A stretch of 5,510 nucleotides of DNA from CAZQYC01 sp043746555 (lineage in GTDB: Bacteria; Pseudomonadota; Gammaproteobacteria; Steroidobacterales; Steroidobacteraceae), in NCBI GenBank assembly GCA_043746555.1, contig JAYTQU010000266.1:1-5510 (forward strand), given 5' to 3'. How positions within the stretch are numbered: position 1 is the first letter of the stretch; the number at the start of each line of letters is the position of its first letter. Under the pieces are notes generated by a model. That model saw only the letters and a list, made by a program, of their open reading frames with translations, made no database searches and was not told the origin of the DNA. Of the stretch, positions 1-5,510 are shown one piece after another. The position numbers and the translations under genes were made by a program.

Positions 1-1
1 T

Positions 2-112
2 CTCACCAGCGGCAACGGCGGCTATAGCGTCGCGGTAGAGCGCCTGAATGGCACCGCTCACAAAGTAGCGACCGCAAGACCGACCAGCAGACAGGAACAG
101 AAAATTGGATAA
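2..112 (+). CDS. Possible C-terminal tail of an unidentified upstream gene (partial)
   Basis: One forward frame is open from the left edge to a TAA at 110-112, giving 36 residues that start LTSGNGGYSVAVERLNG and end RQEQKIG. The other two forward frames close early, with TAG at 25-27 and at 36-38. The first 22 or so codons mostly end in G or C, as in the genes downstream, which suggests real coding; the last dozen codons are less biased. The TAA lies 3 bases past the hisG TTG start (8-base overlap), as expected for a preceding gene in the same transcript. I do not recognise the protein, and it does not look like the MurA C-terminus sometimes found before hisG. It could equally be non-coding leader. 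The reverse strand is also open here, so a divergent gene start cannot be excluded. Confidence 0.35.
   Translation, partial: LTSGNGGYSVAVERLNGTAHKVATARPTSRQEQKIG
93..96 (+). promoter_or_regulatory. Ribosome binding site for the hisG TTG start
   Basis: AGGA lies 8 bases before the TTG at 105-107. It supports the non-ATG start: the frame is closed upstream by TAG at 66-68, and no ATG, GTG or other TTG lies in frame between that stop and 105. If the upstream reading frame is real, this motif sits inside its last codons. Confidence 0.6.
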
Positions 113-1004
113 GACCGCACGATTGAAATTGGCCGTACAGAAGTCCGGTCGGTTAACCGATAATTCGCTCGATCTACTCGTGCACTGCGGACTTAAGTAC
201 AGCCGCGGCAAGGATCAATTGATTTGCTATGGCGAAAATATGCCGCTCGATGTATTGCTGGTGCGCGACGACGACATTCCCGATCTAGTGCAACAAGACG
301 TGTGCGATCTCGGTATCGTCGGCATGAACGTCATCGAAGAAAAACGCCTAGCGTTCGAAGCGCGCGGCGTATCGCCATTATTTGAGCGCGTCATGTTGCT
401 CGATTACGGCAAGTGTCGTTTGTCGATTGCCGTGCCTGACGGCGCCGCTTACGCCGGTCCACAATCCCTGCAAGGCAAACGCATCGCCACCACATATCCT
501 TATATCTTGGGTCGCTATCTCAAGGACAAGGGAGTCAACGCCGAAGTCGTCACTATGTCGGGCGCAGTCGAGATTGCACCGCGCTTAGGCCGCTCCGACT
601 TCATTTGCGATTTGGTTTCCACCGGCAGCACGTTATTGGCCAACCATTTGCGCGAATCGGAAATCATTTTTGAAAGCCAAGCAGCCATTATTCGCACTCC
701 AGTTGCAGTGAGCGCGGAAAAGCAAGATTGGATTCGTCGCTTATCGTTGCGCATCGACGGCGTCGAGCAAGTGAAGGAAAGCAAGTACATCATGTTGCAC
801 GTGCCGCGTTCGAAATTGGCCGAGATCAAGAAGTTGCTTCCGGGCAGCGAATCGCCCACCGTCATTCCCTTGGATGGACCGGGCGATAAAGTCGCGGTAC
901 ATGCCGTGTGTCGCGAAAACGTATTTTGGGAAACGCTCGAAAGCCTCAAGGCCGCCGGCGCGAGTTCGGTGCTCGTGCTGCCGGTCGAGAAGATGTTGGC
1001 GTAG
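105..1004 (+). CDS. hisG: ATP phosphoribosyltransferase, long form (HisG)
   Basis: HisG catalyses the first, committed step of histidine synthesis, condensing ATP with PRPP to give phosphoribosyl-ATP in the cytoplasm. The product is 299 aa, the same length as E. coli HisG, and aligns with it from the start (ARLKLAVQKSGRL against TRLRIAMQKSGRL). The PRPP-binding stretch is clear at residues 168-176, CDLVSTGST, with D169. VRDDDIP near residue 54 and ESKYIMLH near 226 are also conserved. The long length and the C-terminal segment from about residue 225 (KYIMLHVPRSKL through ASSVLVLPVEKM) match the regulatory domain that binds histidine in the hexameric long form, so feedback inhibition by histidine is expected; no HisZ partner is needed. 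The start is TTG, the only in-frame candidate after the upstream stop, and it has an AGGA ribosome binding site. hisD follows after 19 bases. No histidine-codon leader or attenuator is visible in the 104 bases upstream. Confidence 0.97.
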   Translation: MDKTARLKLAVQKSGRLTDNSLDLLVHCGLKYSRGKDQLICYGENMPLDVLLVRDDDIPDLVQQDVCDLGIVGMNVIEEKRLAFEARGVSPLFERVMLLDYGKCRLSIAVPDGAAYAGPQSLQGKRIATTYPYILGRYLKDKGVNAEVVTMSGAVEIAPRLGRSDFICDLVSTGSTLLANHLRESEIIFESQAAIIRTPVAVSAEKQDWIRRLSLRIDGVEQVKESKYIMLHVPRSKLAEIKKLLPGSESPTVIPLDGPGDKVAVHAVCRENVFWETLESLKAAGASSVLVLPVEKMLA

Positions 1005-1023
1005 ACATTCTGGCCGAGACATT

Positions 1024-2328
1024 ATGACGCTCTCGATCATCGACTGGACTTCGCTTAGCGATTCGCAACGCGCCGAAACGCTGCGGCGACCCGCGCAAAA
1101 AAATGCCGCCGCGTTGCTCGACCGCGTGCGCCTCATTGTTGATACCGTTCGTGCACGTGGCGATGACGCGCTAATTGAGTTCACGCAGCGTTTCGATGGC
1201 GTCACCCTCGACGCGCTTGAAGTCACTGCAGCGGAAAATGCCGTTGCGGAACAGGCGCTCTCCAGTGAACAAACGGCAGCGTTGGATCGCGCCATAAACA
1301 ACGTGCAACGTTTTCATGAAGCGCAAAAACAACCGCCGTTACGAATGGAAATATCGCCTGGTGTCGTCTGCGAACAGATATATCGACCCATCGATGCGGT
1401 CGGTTTATACGTTCCAGCAGGCACTGCGCCCCTGCCCTCCGCAGCCATCATGTTGGCTGTACCCGCACGGATTGCCGGCTGCACGACGCGCATTCTATGC
1501 ACGCCGCCGCGCAAAGACGGTCACGCCGATCCTGCCGTGTTGGTTGCGGCAAAACGTTGCGGTATTACGCGCGTCTTTAAGGTTGGCGGCGCGCAAGCCA
1601 TCGCGGCGATGGCGTATGGCACGCAAACCATTCCCAAGACCGACAAACTTTACGGCCCTGGCAACTCATGGGTTACTGCGGCAAAGATGCTCGTCAGTAA
1701 CGATGCCGAAGGCGCGGCGCTTGATCTGCCCGCTGGTCCATCAGAAGTATTGGTACTCGCCGACGACAGCGCGCGCGTCGACTTCGTTGCCGCCGATTTA
1801 CTCGCGCAAGCAGAGCACAGTGCCGACGCGCAAGTTGTGTTGGTGACGACATCTCGTACTCTCGCAAGCGAAGTGATCAATGAGTTAGCCGCGCAGATGG
1901 CTAAGCTTTCGCGCGGTGCTACGTTAACCCAAGCCATCGAACACGCACGATTGATCTTGGTTCCCGACCTCCAGACAGCTATCGCTGTGAGCAACACCTA
2001 CGCGCCCGAACATCTCATTCTACAAATTCGCGATCCGCGCTCGATCGTGGATCGTATACGCAACGCCGGTTCGATTTTCCTCGGTCCGTATACGCCTGAA
2101 ACGATGGGCGACTACTGCACGGGCGCCAATCATGTGCTGCCCACCTATGGATTTTCTCGCGCGTTCAGCGGGCTCTCGCTTGCCGATTTCATGAAGCGCA
2201 TGACGGTGCAAGAATTGTCCGCCGACGGATTGAAAAACTTGGGTCCGACTGCGGTCACGATTGCGAACCTGGAAGGATTGGATGCGCACGCGAATGCAGT
2301 GACGATTCGACTGGCTGCTCTTAAATGA
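1024..2328 (+). CDS. hisD: Histidinol dehydrogenase (HisD)
   Basis: HisD carries out the last two steps, the NAD-dependent four-electron oxidation of L-histidinol through histidinal to L-histidine, as a zinc-dependent homodimer. From ATG 1024 the product is 434 aa, equal to the E. coli enzyme. The zinc ligands are all present at a constant +3 offset from E. coli: Q262 and H265 in LAQAEHSADAQ, D363 in ETMGDYCTG, and H422 in GLDAHANAV. The catalytic pair E329-H330 is in NTYAPEHLI. The glycine-rich LYGPGNSWVTAAK and DLPAGPSEVLV segments are typical of the family. The frame is open back to 874, but that part overlaps hisG and resembles no HisD, so ATG 1024 (protein start MTLSIIDWTSL) is chosen. 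The ribosome site is weak, just GAG about 5 bases upstream, so coupling to hisG translation is likely. The stop overlaps the hisC start as ATGA. A run of seven A at 1097-1103 lies in the coding sequence without breaking it. Confidence 0.97.
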   Translation: MTLSIIDWTSLSDSQRAETLRRPAQKNAAALLDRVRLIVDTVRARGDDALIEFTQRFDGVTLDALEVTAAENAVAEQALSSEQTAALDRAINNVQRFHEAQKQPPLRMEISPGVVCEQIYRPIDAVGLYVPAGTAPLPSAAIMLAVPARIAGCTTRILCTPPRKDGHADPAVLVAAKRCGITRVFKVGGAQAIAAMAYGTQTIPKTDKLYGPGNSWVTAAKMLVSNDAEGAALDLPAGPSEVLVLADDSARVDFVAADLLAQAEHSADAQVVLVTTSRTLASEVINELAAQMAKLSRGATLTQAIEHARLILVPDLQTAIAVSNTYAPEHLILQIRDPRSIVDRIRNAGSIFLGPYTPETMGDYCTGANHVLPTYGFSRAFSGLSLADFMKRMTVQELSADGLKNLGPTAVTIANLEGLDAHANAVTIRLAALK

Positions 2329-3401
2329 ATAAGCATCTCGCACTGGCGCGTCCCGATATTCTCACGCTCAAACCGTATGAACATGCGGTATGGGATCATG
2401 ACTTTGAGCGTCTGCATGCCAACGAAAATCCGTGGCGCGCTAACGGCGACACGTCGCTCGTCGGGCTTAATCTTTATCCGGAATGTCCGCCCATCGAATT
2501 AGTGGCGCGTCTGGCCAATGTGTATGGCGTGAAACCCGAACAACTAACCGTAGGCCGCGGTAGCGACGAAGGCATCGACTTACTCTGTCGCGCATTCTGT
2601 CGCGCCGGACAAGACAGCGTCATTGTCTGCCCACCGACCTTTGGCTTTTACAAAGTGGCCGCCAAGGTGCAAGGCGCAAATGTTATCGAGGCGCCGCTCA
2701 TCAAGGAACGCAATTTCGCTCTGGATCGCACTGCAATCCTTGCAGCGTGGAATCCCTCCGTGAAACTAGTGTTTTTATGTTCGCCGGGAAATCCAACTGG
2801 ATCGCTACTCGACGCAGCAGAAATGCAATCGCTGTGCGCCGATCTTGACGGCAAAGCCATCGTGGTGATCGACGAAGCCTACATCGAATTTGCGGCCAGA
2901 GAGAGTTTCGTCAAACTTATCGAGCGTTATTCAAATCTCGTCGTCTTGCGCACGCTGTCGAAAGCTTATGCACTCGCTGGGGCGCGATGCGGCTGCATCA
3001 TCGCCGACCGCGATATCATCGAACTACTCAATCGAGTGTTGCCGCCTTATGCGATTCCAACTTCGACCGTCGAAACCGTACTAGCAGTGACCGACACGAC
3101 CAATCGTACTCAGTTCGAGCAACGTGTCGCCACACTCATCAGTGAACGCGGCAAATTGAGCGCGCAGTTGGCGAAGTCACCACTCATCAAGCGGGTGTGG
3201 CCCAGCGACGCCAATTTTCTACTCGTCGAGTGCGCCGATGCGGATGCCGCGATTGCAGCGGCTAAATCGGTGCAGCTGGCAATTCGCGATCAACGCGGTC
3301 AATCGACCCTTAGTAATTGTTTGCGCATTTCCGTCGGCACACCGGAGCAAAACGCGCGACTGATCAGTTCACTTGTTGTAACCAAAGGAGCCTCCGCGTG
3401 A
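2325..3401 (+). CDS. hisC: Histidinol-phosphate aminotransferase (HisC)
   Basis: HisC is a PLP-dependent class I/II aminotransferase that converts imidazole acetol phosphate and glutamate to L-histidinol phosphate and 2-oxoglutarate. It is 358 aa long, against 356 in E. coli. Visible landmarks are HANENPW near residue 31 (substrate-binding N-terminus), GRGSDEGIDLL near 78, CSPGNPTGS with N156, VVIDEAYIEF with D183 and Y186 (PLP pyridine and hydroxyl contacts), TLSKAYALAGAR with K213 (Schiff-base lysine) and CLRISVGTPEQN with R334 (carboxylate/phosphate side). The ATG overlaps the hisD TGA by four bases (ATGA) and no SD motif is visible, so it is probably translated by reinitiation after hisD. 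The last codons contain the strong ribosome site for hisB, and the TGA overlaps the hisB GTG. Nothing is missing or unusual in the protein. Confidence 0.97.
   Translation: MNKHLALARPDILTLKPYEHAVWDHDFERLHANENPWRANGDTSLVGLNLYPECPPIELVARLANVYGVKPEQLTVGRGSDEGIDLLCRAFCRAGQDSVIVCPPTFGFYKVAAKVQGANVIEAPLIKERNFALDRTAILAAWNPSVKLVFLCSPGNPTGSLLDAAEMQSLCADLDGKAIVVIDEAYIEFAARESFVKLIERYSNLVVLRTLSKAYALAGARCGCIIADRDIIELLNRVLPPYAIPTSTVETVLAVTDTTNRTQFEQRVATLISERGKLSAQLAKSPLIKRVWPSDANFLLVECADADAAIAAAKSVQLAIRDQRGQSTLSNCLRISVGTPEQNARLISSLVVTKGASA
3384..3390 (+). promoter_or_regulatory. Strong ribosome binding site fixing the hisB GTG start
   Basis: AAAGGAG lies inside the last codons of hisC, 7 bases before the GTG at 3398-3400. 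It is the best SD match in the window. The hisB frame is open farther upstream, to 3317, but that stretch is hisC read out of frame. This motif and the alignment of SDAKKALFIDRDGT with the E. coli HisB N-terminus (SQKYLFIDRDGT) decide for the GTG. Confidence 0.8.
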
Positions 3402-4555
3402 GTGACGCGAAAAAGGCCTTATTCATCGACCGCGATGGCACCATCATCGAAGAACCTGCCGATCAGCAAATCGACAGTCTGGAAAAGTTGCGCCTGATCG
3501 AAGGCGTCATTCCTGCCTTACTGCAATTGCAAGCAGCGGGTTTTACGTTGTTGATGGTGAGTAATCAAGATGGTCGTGGCACCGAGAGTTTTCCGGAAGA
3601 GAATTTCCGTAAGGCCCACGATTTCTTGACGGCGCTTCTTAACTCGCAAGGCATTCGTTTCGAGGCGGAATTTTTTTGCCCGCACTTTCCCAAAGACAAC
3701 TGCGAGTGCCGCAAGCCGAAGACGGGGTTGCTCACGGATTATTTGCAACGCACGCCGATCGATTTCGCAAACAGCTATGTGATCGGCGATCGCGATACCG
3801 ACATCGAGTTGGCAAGAAATCTTGGGATTCAGGGCATACGCTTCGCGGTACCCTCACCCCAACCCTCTCCCGGAACCGGGAGAGGGAGCCAAACACCTCT
3901 CCCGGTTCCGGGAGAGGTCGCGCGTAGCCCGGGAGAGGAGACGCTGTCGTGGCCGCAAATCGCAATACGATTGACGCAACTTAATCGTGTCGCAACTATC
4001 GCACGCAAGACGAAAGAAACCGATATCGCCGTCGACGTGAATCTCGATACCGAAAGCCCTATTCACATCGACACAGGTCTCGCATTCTTCGATCACATGA
4101 TCGAACAAATTGCCAAGCACGGTGGATTTGCTTTGACCCTGACGTGCAAAGGAGATTTGCAAATCGACGAACATCACACAGTCGAAGATTGCGCTATTGC
4201 GCTTGGAACCGCCCTCAAGCAAGCACTCGGCGACAAGCGCGGCATTGCGCGTTTTGGATTTTTGTTGCCGATGGACGAGACGCTTGCGCAAATCGCTATT
4301 GATCTTTCCGGTCGCGGCTACTTCGTGTTCGACGGCAAGTTCAATCGGGAATTCGTTGGACAATTGCCCACCGAACTCGTGCCGCATTTCTTTCGCTCGC
4401 TCGCGGAAAGTCTGGGCGCCGCAATCAACATCAAAGTCACCGGCGAGAATACGCACCACATGGTCGAAGCGTGCTTCAAAGGGATTGGTCGCACATTTCG
4501 CCAAGCATTTCGAATCGAAGGCACCGAGTTGCCATCCAGCAAGGGCGTGCTGTAA
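3398..4555 (+). CDS. hisB: Bifunctional histidinol-phosphatase / imidazoleglycerol-phosphate dehydratase (HisB) with an in-frame repeat insertion
   Basis: HisB is a fusion of two enzymes. Residues 1 to about 190 form a HAD-family histidinol-phosphate phosphatase: D11-R12-D13-G14-T15 holds the nucleophile and acid/base aspartates, SNQDG starts at S55, zinc ligands C94, H96, C102 and C104 lie in CPH...CEC followed by RKPK, and GDRDTD (D131, D135) completes the site. From about residue 196 to the end is the dehydratase (IGPD), with metal-binding FFDHM (H233), DEHHTVED (H259, H260, E263) and THHMVE (H353, H354, E357), ending SSKGVL exactly as in E. coli. The GTG start overlaps the hisC stop as GTGA. 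The protein is 385 aa against 355 in E. coli. The excess falls at residues about 151-180, between GIRFA and ETLSWP, where E. coli has GLRYD-R-ETLNWP. These 30 residues include 8 Pro and 5 Gly and are encoded by a palindromic repeat. Every active-site residue lies outside the insert, so both activities are probably retained. Confidence 0.96.
   Translation: MSDAKKALFIDRDGTIIEEPADQQIDSLEKLRLIEGVIPALLQLQAAGFTLLMVSNQDGRGTESFPEENFRKAHDFLTALLNSQGIRFEAEFFCPHFPKDNCECRKPKTGLLTDYLQRTPIDFANSYVIGDRDTDIELARNLGIQGIRFAVPSPQPSPGTGRGSQTPLPVPGEVARSPGEETLSWPQIAIRLTQLNRVATIARKTKETDIAVDVNLDTESPIHIDTGLAFFDHMIEQIAKHGGFALTLTCKGDLQIDEHHTVEDCAIALGTALKQALGDKRGIARFGFLLPMDETLAQIAIDLSGRGYFVFDGKFNREFVGQLPTELVPHFFRSLAESLGAAINIKVTGENTHHMVEACFKGIGRTFRQAFRIEGTELPSSKGVL
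3863..3886 (+). repeat. Hairpin 1 of the hisB repeat (centre AA)
   Basis: The arms CCCTCTCCCGG (3863-3873) and CCGGGAGAGGG (3876-3886) are perfect 11-base complements separated only by AA (3874-3875). In RNA the innermost pairs would open to give a larger loop. No T-run follows, so this is not an intrinsic terminator. Confidence 0.9.
3895..3918 (+). repeat. Hairpin 2 of the hisB repeat (centre TT)
   Basis: The arms ACCTCTCCCGG (3895-3905) and CCGGGAGAGGT (3908-3918) are perfect 11-base complements around TT (3906-3907). The core 3896-3917 is the exact reverse complement of 3864-3885 in hairpin 1, so the two hairpins are opposite-facing copies of one unit with a 10-base spacer. Either each folds on itself, or the two pair as one 22-bp stem. 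Confidence 0.9.
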
Positions 4556-4572
4556 TGCCCAAGTACCTATGA
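4555..4572 (+). other. Five-codon mini-ORF bridging hisB and hisH (candidate coupling element)
   Basis: ATG at 4555-4557 shares its A with the hisB stop (TAATG). The frame reads M-P-K-Y-L and then TGA at 4570-4572, which overlaps the hisH start as ATGA. It exactly spans the 13-base hisB-hisH gap. hisH has no recognisable SD motif, so ribosomes reinitiating here could be handed on to hisH. The peptide itself is unlikely to have a function, and the arrangement may be chance. Confidence 0.35.
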
Positions 4573-5162
4573 AATTAGCGATTATCGATAGTGGCGGTGC
4601 GAACATCGCGTCCGTGCGGTACGCGATTGAACGCTTGGGCGTCAGCGCCGAACTCACCACGAATTCCGAACGCGTGCGAAGTGCGACGCATGTGATTTTG
4701 CCCGGCGTCGGCATGGCCGCGGACTGCATGGCGCGGTTACAGCAGAACGGTTTGGTCGACACCATCAAACAGCTCAAACAACCGCTGCTCGGCATTTGCG
4801 TGGGCATGCAATTGTTGTTTGAGTCTTCCGACGAAGGAGCGGTCGAATGTCTCGGTGTGTTACCCGGCATCGTGCAACGTTTTCCCAATCGCGTAGGCTT
4901 ACCGGTACCACACATGGGCTGGAATCAACTACAAGTGCTGCGACCTACGCTCCTCATGCAGGGCGTTCACGCGGCGGACTATGTTTACTTCGTCCACAGC
5001 TTTGCCGCACCCGTGACCGATATGACATTGGCAAGCACCGACTACGGCGCGCCGTTCAGTGCGATTGTGCAGAAGGACAACATCTATGGTGTGCAATTTC
5101 ATCCGGAACGCTCAGCGCGTGTCGGCGCGATTATCTTGCGCAATTTCCTGAGCTTGCACTAA
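4569..5162 (+). CDS. hisH: Imidazole glycerol phosphate synthase, glutaminase subunit (HisH)
   Basis: HisH is the class I glutamine amidotransferase subunit that hydrolyses glutamine and passes ammonia to the HisF cyclase, which forms imidazole glycerol phosphate and AICAR from PRFAR. It is 197 aa, against 196 in E. coli. The catalytic triad is intact: C77 in GICVGMQLLF, and H178 and E180 in GVQFHPERS. PGVGMAADCM near residue 46 and VPHMGWNQL near 116 are typical of HisH. The frame is open far upstream, to 4197, but that part is hisB read out of frame; the family N-terminus MKLAIIDSGGANIASV begins at ATG 4569. No SD motif precedes it, so translation probably depends on coupling from hisB, perhaps through the mini-ORF at 4555-4572. 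The stop shares a base with the hisA ATG. hisF itself is not in the window. Confidence 0.96.
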   Translation: MKLAIIDSGGANIASVRYAIERLGVSAELTTNSERVRSATHVILPGVGMAADCMARLQQNGLVDTIKQLKQPLLGICVGMQLLFESSDEGAVECLGVLPGIVQRFPNRVGLPVPHMGWNQLQVLRPTLLMQGVHAADYVYFVHSFAAPVTDMTLASTDYGAPFSAIVQKDNIYGVQFHPERSARVGAIILRNFLSLH

Positions 5163-5510
5163 TGCAATTGATTCCTGCGATTGATTTAAAAGACGGACGT
5201 TGTGTGCGCCTGTATCAAGGCGACTTCAACGCACAAACGGTGTACTCCGACAATCCGGCGGAGATTTTCGAACGCTACCTGACTTTCGGCGCGAAGCGAG
5301 TACATCTGGTCGATCTCGACGGCGCGAAAGACGGCTCGCAACGAAATTTACCGATCATTCGCTCGATGATTGATCGGCACGCCGCCGAGATTCAAGTGGG
5401 CGGCGGATTGCGCTCGCTCGATCGAGTGGAAACTTTATTGAATGCGGGAGTGCAACGCGCGGTGGTCGGCAGTGTGGCAGTCACCTCACCCAACGATGTG
5501 ATTGCGTGGG
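5162..5510 (+). CDS. hisA: ProFAR isomerase (HisA), N-terminal part, cut by the window edge
   Basis: HisA is the (beta/alpha)8-barrel isomerase that converts ProFAR to PRFAR, the substrate of HisH-HisF. The visible 116 residues begin MQLIPAIDLKDGRCVRLYQG and are the N-terminal half of a protein normally near 245 aa. D8 in PAIDLKDG is the first catalytic aspartate; VHLVDLDGAKDG (about residues 47-58) and VGGGLRS with the phosphate-binding glycines 80-82 are characteristic. The second catalytic aspartate lies beyond the edge. HisA is chosen over its relative HisF because HisF usually starts with a KRIIPCLDV-like sequence and has a different strand-2 motif. The ATG shares its A with the hisH TAA (TAATG), indicating coupling. 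The frame is open to the last base. Confidence 0.96.
   Translation, partial: MQLIPAIDLKDGRCVRLYQGDFNAQTVYSDNPAEIFERYLTFGAKRVHLVDLDGAKDGSQRNLPIIRSMIDRHAAEIQVGGGLRSLDRVETLLNAGVQRAVVGSVAVTSPNDVIAW

Larger units (their letters stand above)
3851..3940 (+). repeat. REP-like palindromic repeat inserted in frame within hisB
   Basis: This segment is 63/90 G+C, richer than its surroundings, and is built from one 10-base arm in two orientations. CCTCTCCCGG occurs at 3864-3873 and 3896-3905; its reverse complement CCGGGAGAGG occurs at 3876-3885, 3908-3917 and 3929-3938. It opens with CCCTCACCCCAACCCTCTCC, a sequence style I know from short dispersed palindromic repeats that recur between genes in many proteobacterial genomes. 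Two of the three forward frames cross it without a stop; the third ends at TAG 3925-3927. No flanking target-site duplication is evident and no transposase is present, as expected for a non-autonomous repeat. Boundaries are set from symmetry and from the E. coli HisB alignment and may be off by several bases. Copy number elsewhere in the genome cannot be seen from here. Confidence 0.85.

Noticed and set aside
1..104. his leader peptide, attenuator or promoter before hisG
   Set aside because: There is no run of histidine codons, no hairpin with a T-run and no convincing -35/-10 pair. TATAGC at 23-28 is an isolated weak match whose -35 position would fall at the window edge.
874..1023. Longer N-terminus for HisD starting at 874
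   Set aside because: The extension overlaps hisG, is rich in Arg/Cys/Ser as out-of-frame sequence often is, and resembles no HisD. ATG 1024 gives exactly the family length. The same reasoning rejects hisB from 3317 and hisH from 4197.
3863..3918. The hisB hairpins as intrinsic transcription terminators
   Set aside because: Neither hairpin is followed by a T-run. hairpin 1 is followed by AGCCAAA and hairpin 2 by CGCGCG, and coding continues straight through.
3676..3927. Separate small gene overlapping the hisB repeat in another forward frame
   Set aside because: It lies inside hisB with no ribosome site. Its LTPTLSRNREREP-like tail is simply the repeat read in another frame, a type of peptide I recall from spurious gene calls over such repeats.
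3851..3940. CRISPR array or insertion sequence
   Set aside because: The arms are 10-11 bases in alternating orientation with short uneven spacing, not direct repeats with unique spacers, and there is no transposase or room for one.
3936..3973. Internal start giving a separate dehydratase from the AGGAG at the right end of the repeat
   Set aside because: The in-frame CTG at 3944 is only 3 bases away, the GTG at 3949 is out of frame and soon meets a stop, and the in-frame TTG at 3971 is too distant. No credible start codon is available.
3854..4915. A 353-codon open frame on the minus strand across hisB and hisH
   Set aside because: It lies wholly antisense to two genes with intact catalytic motifs, its product resembles nothing I know, and it ends in the repeat. 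It is a by-product of codon bias. The other long minus-strand frames (for example 741-1301 and 1650-1997) fail for the same reasons.

Overview
This window is one stretch of a histidine biosynthesis operon, read entirely on the plus strand, in the order hisG-hisD-hisC-hisB-hisH-hisA. hisA runs off the right edge. The order, the long-form HisG (299 aa), the fused two-domain HisB (phosphatase plus dehydratase) and the residue-level likeness to the E. coli enzymes point to a gammaproteobacterium. A Xanthomonadales-like or nearby lineage is my guess rather than a firm assignment. Sampled lines give a GC content in the low-to-mid 50s percent.

Layout: bases 1-104 hold what may be the tail of an unidentified upstream gene, followed by a Shine-Dalgarno (SD) motif and a TTG start for hisG. 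hisG and hisD are 19 bases apart. hisD/hisC overlap as ATGA, hisC/hisB as GTGA, and hisH/hisA as TAATG. Between hisB and hisH there is a 13-base gap, spanned exactly by a five-codon mini-ORF whose ends overlap both neighbours. Packing this tight implies one transcript with translational coupling. The only strong SD motif seen inside the operon is in front of the hisB GTG.

Pathway: HisG joins ATP and PRPP (first step). HisA isomerises ProFAR. HisH, with HisF (presumably just downstream), makes imidazole glycerol phosphate (IGP) and AICAR. The C-terminal domain of HisB dehydrates IGP, HisC transaminates, the N-terminal domain of HisB removes the phosphate from histidinol phosphate, and HisD oxidises histidinol to histidine. 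All catalytic residues I checked are present, so the operon looks functional.

The one clearly unusual thing is inside hisB. A GC-rich (63 of 90 bases), palindromic, REP-like repeat at about 3851-3940 lies in frame at the junction of the phosphatase and dehydratase domains. It adds about 30 Pro/Gly-rich residues (HisB residues about 151-180) with no counterpart in E. coli HisB: this HisB is 385 aa against 355. The repeat has two perfect hairpins that are reverse complements of each other, plus an unpaired third right arm. It looks like a dispersed, normally intergenic repeat that landed in a tolerant interdomain linker of an otherwise intact essential-pathway enzyme and is now translated.
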